From JBLHKE01 sp047619485 (lineage in GTDB: Bacteria > Verrucomicrobiota > Verrucomicrobiia > Verrucomicrobiales > DEV007): DNA of 5,408 bases. Below, piece by piece: positions 4,101 through 5,408 of the stretch. The position numbers were made by a program, and so were the translations under genes. A model generated the notes under the pieces. That model worked only from the letters and a program-made list of their open reading frames with translations. It did not search any database and was not told the DNA's origin. Position 1 is the first letter of the stretch. Every line of letters begins with the position of its first letter. The DNA lies in contig JBLHKE010000560.1 in assembly GCA_047619485.1 (NCBI GenBank), positions 1-5,408 of the forward strand, written 5' to 3'.

Positions 4101-5072
4101 CTACATCCCGAAGGCTTTCTCCATCTGCTCGCGGACTGTCTTGAGTCGATCGACGCCGCCGCCCCCGACCTCGGCGGTAGCCCAGCCGGTGAAGCCGATG
4201 TCGCTGAGACCCTTCTGCACGTCCTTCCACGGAAGATCACCCTCGCCGATCTCGGTGAACTTGCCTTTGCCGTCGTTGGCGGCGCGGCTGAAGCCTTTGA
4301 TGTCGAGTTTGACGCAGCGGTGGCCGAACTCGCGGATCCATTCGCCGGGCTGGCCGTATTTCCAGTGGTTGCCGATGTCGAAGTACTGGCCGACCCACGG
4401 GCTGTTGAAGCTGTCGATGAATTTGACGTGGCGCTCCGCGGTCTGTTCTGGTGGGGCTGCGTGGTCGTAGAACATCTTGTTCCAGACGTTCTCGAAGAGG
4501 ATCGGCTGGCCGAGCGAGGCGGCCAGCGGGATGAGTTTTTTGATTTCTTGGCGCGCGCGTTCTTCGGTCTCCTCGACAGAACCATCACCACCACCACCGA
4601 CGACGATGAGCACCCCGTTGCCGCCAGCGGCGTGCGAAACGCGGATGCAGTGGGCGATATTTTTGACTCCCTGTCCGCGCACGGCGGCGTCTGGGCTGGT
4701 GAGGCGTTGCTTCCAGTGCGCGTGGTTGATCGCGTTGTGAACGAACACTCCGGATTCCTGAACGGCCGCACGAGCTTCCTCTGCGGTGAAGCTACCGGCC
4801 TCATCGAGGTCGACCCCGTCGAGCCCAGCTTCGGCCGCGAGCCCGAGTCGCTCTGCCAGGGTGAGCTTTTTATCACCAATTTTTTTCGTGATCATGCCGA
4901 GTTTGACCGACAGAAGGATTTGCTTACCCATTGGTGGGGTGACGATCGCCTGTTTCGCAGGGGCTGCTTTTTCGTCCTGTGCCAATACGATGCCGGGGAG
5001 GGCGACGGAGGCTGCGGCGCCAGCGGCAAGCAGTTGGCGGCGCGAGATGGTCGGTTTGGAGGGGTTTTGCAT
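4101..5072 (-). CDS. Tat-exported sugar isomerase/epimerase-like TIM-barrel protein
   Basis: This 323-residue protein belongs to the xylose-isomerase-like TIM-barrel (AP-endonuclease-2) superfamily, whose members isomerise or epimerise sugars and sugar phosphates using a bound divalent metal. The substrate cannot be told from sequence. A Tat signal is clear: SRRQLL (10-15), a hydrophobic Ala-rich stretch (16-31), and probable cleavage after VLA (31). A short spacer follows, and the barrel starts near residue 52. Likely metal-site residues are E194 (ILFEN), D232 (YFDIGNH) and E301 (ATAEV). SPDAAVR (126-132) and IGEGDLPW (275-282) are family-typical. Where the family usually has His in an HxKD-type strand, this protein reads KLDIKG (255-260), placing Asp257 there. 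The glycine-rich GGGGDG (159-164) is notable. The chosen ATG places the Tat motif normally. No Shine-Dalgarno sequence is seen. It stands alone, converging on the decayed gene. Confidence 0.88.
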   Translation of the reverse strand: MQNPSKPTISRRQLLAAGAAASVALPGIVLAQDEKAAPAKQAIVTPPMGKQILLSVKLGMITKKIGDKKLTLAERLGLAAEAGLDGVDLDEAGSFTAEEARAAVQESGVFVHNAINHAHWKQRLTSPDAAVRGQGVKNIAHCIRVSHAAGGNGVLIVVGGGGDGSVEETEERARQEIKKLIPLAASLGQPILFENVWNKMFYDHAAPPEQTAERHVKFIDSFNSPWVGQYFDIGNHWKYGQPGEWIREFGHRCVKLDIKGFSRAANDGKGKFTEIGEGDLPWKDVQKGLSDIGFTGWATAEVGGGGVDRLKTVREQMEKAFGM

Positions 5073-5408
5073 GCCGAAACGCTAAGGTTTCAGGATGCAG
5101 ATGGCAAGCGCTTGTGGGGGCTAGCGAGCCACGAAGGTCAAAGGGGAGAACGATATGTAAATATTCCGATGAAATGGTACAAAGCCCTCAGATCGACCGC
5201 CGTCTCTTTTAGCGACATGCGGGGAGGCGTCGGATGAAATGATGTCTTAGGGGTTGTCAGGAAATAAGTCATACAAAGATACGCAGGAATTTTAGCCAGC
5301 ACCAAGGCAGATTTCAGCGATGATAGCGGGCTATTTGAGTTGGAAGCTAACGCGGGTGATGGCCAAAATAACCAGCAGATTGTAGGAGTTATTTACTGAC
5401 AAGCCCTT
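5073..5408. other. Upstream region of the TIM-barrel gene, no gene seen
   Basis: This 336-bp stretch should hold the promoter of the minus-strand gene. I find no strong -35/-10 pair; TTGTAC followed 17 bp later by TACATA on the minus strand is the nearest but matches poorly. Apart from the CAAGCGCTTG palindrome, the region holds a twice-occurring GATGAAATG and short stems only. No protein-coding frame here has recognisable features, and the right end is moderately AT-rich. Confidence 0.5.
5105..5114. promoter_or_regulatory. Possible LacI-family operator upstream of the TIM-barrel gene
   Basis: CAAGCGCTTG is a perfect 10-bp palindrome with the AANCGNTT core typical of LacI/GalR-family operators. 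It is centred about 37 bp before the start codon of a putative sugar-metabolising enzyme, a sensible place for repression by a sugar-responsive regulator. The outer bases (TGG on the left, TGG on the right) are not symmetric, and no regulator gene is in view. Confidence 0.4.

Noticed and set aside
3959..4879. 306-codon minus-strand open frame overlapping the TIM-barrel gene in another frame
   Set aside because: Its translation is Ser/Arg/Thr-rich low-complexity text typical of an off-frame shadow, and it overlaps the TIM-barrel gene, which is strongly supported.
4320..5237. 305-codon open frame on the plus strand opposite the TIM-barrel gene
   Set aside because: It lies almost wholly antisense to a gene with clear family motifs and a Tat signal. 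Long antisense frames are expected in GC-rich coding DNA.

Overview
This window looks like the chromosomal replication-initiation locus of a Gram-negative bacterium, most plausibly a member of Verrucomicrobiota (Opitutae/Puniceicoccales-like). That placement is an inference. It rests on the DnaA and DnaN sequence style, a Tat-exported sugar-isomerase-like TIM barrel of a kind frequent in Planctomycetes/Verrucomicrobia, a decayed secreted-protein gene with a Verrucomicrobia-style C-terminal module, and the absence of a clear Shine-Dalgarno sequence before any of the three intact genes. No 16S or other decisive marker is present.

Layout, left to right. Positions 1-91 lie downstream of dnaN and hold a perfect TATAAT box reading leftwards, out of the window. 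Positions 92-1192 (minus) are dnaN. Positions 1193-1440 separate dnaA from dnaN and form the best oriC candidate. This gap has an intrinsic terminator for dnaA, three DnaA-box-like 9-mers spaced exactly 11 bp apart, a GC-rich 12-bp palindrome, a sigma70-type promoter for dnaN, a leader hairpin, and a fourth DnaA-like box just before dnaN. Positions 1441-2946 (minus) are dnaA. Positions 2947-3624 are a gene-free, partly AT-rich stretch upstream of dnaA with several inverted repeats but no recognisable DnaA box. Positions 3625-4100 (plus) look like the wreck of a small or deleted secreted/surface protein gene, readable only by switching frames. Positions 4101-5072 (minus) are a Tat-signal TIM-barrel protein of the xylose-isomerase-like/AP-endonuclease-2 superfamily. 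Positions 5073-5408 are its upstream region, with a LacI-family-style operator core.

How it works together: DnaA binds the origin and loads the replication machinery, and DnaN is the sliding clamp that tethers polymerase. Although adjacent and co-oriented, the two genes appear to be transcribed separately. A terminator ends the dnaA transcript, and dnaN has its own promoter with DnaA-like boxes upstream of it and in its leader, so DnaA could influence dnaN expression. The TIM-barrel gene is functionally unrelated and probably acts on sugars outside the cytoplasm.

The points most worth a second look are the helically phased DnaA-box array that runs into the dnaA terminator, a glycine at a DnaA position that contacts DNA bases in E. 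coli, the decayed secreted-protein gene with a three-copy CCCATCGAC element at its start, and an Asp in place of the usual metal-site His in the TIM barrel.
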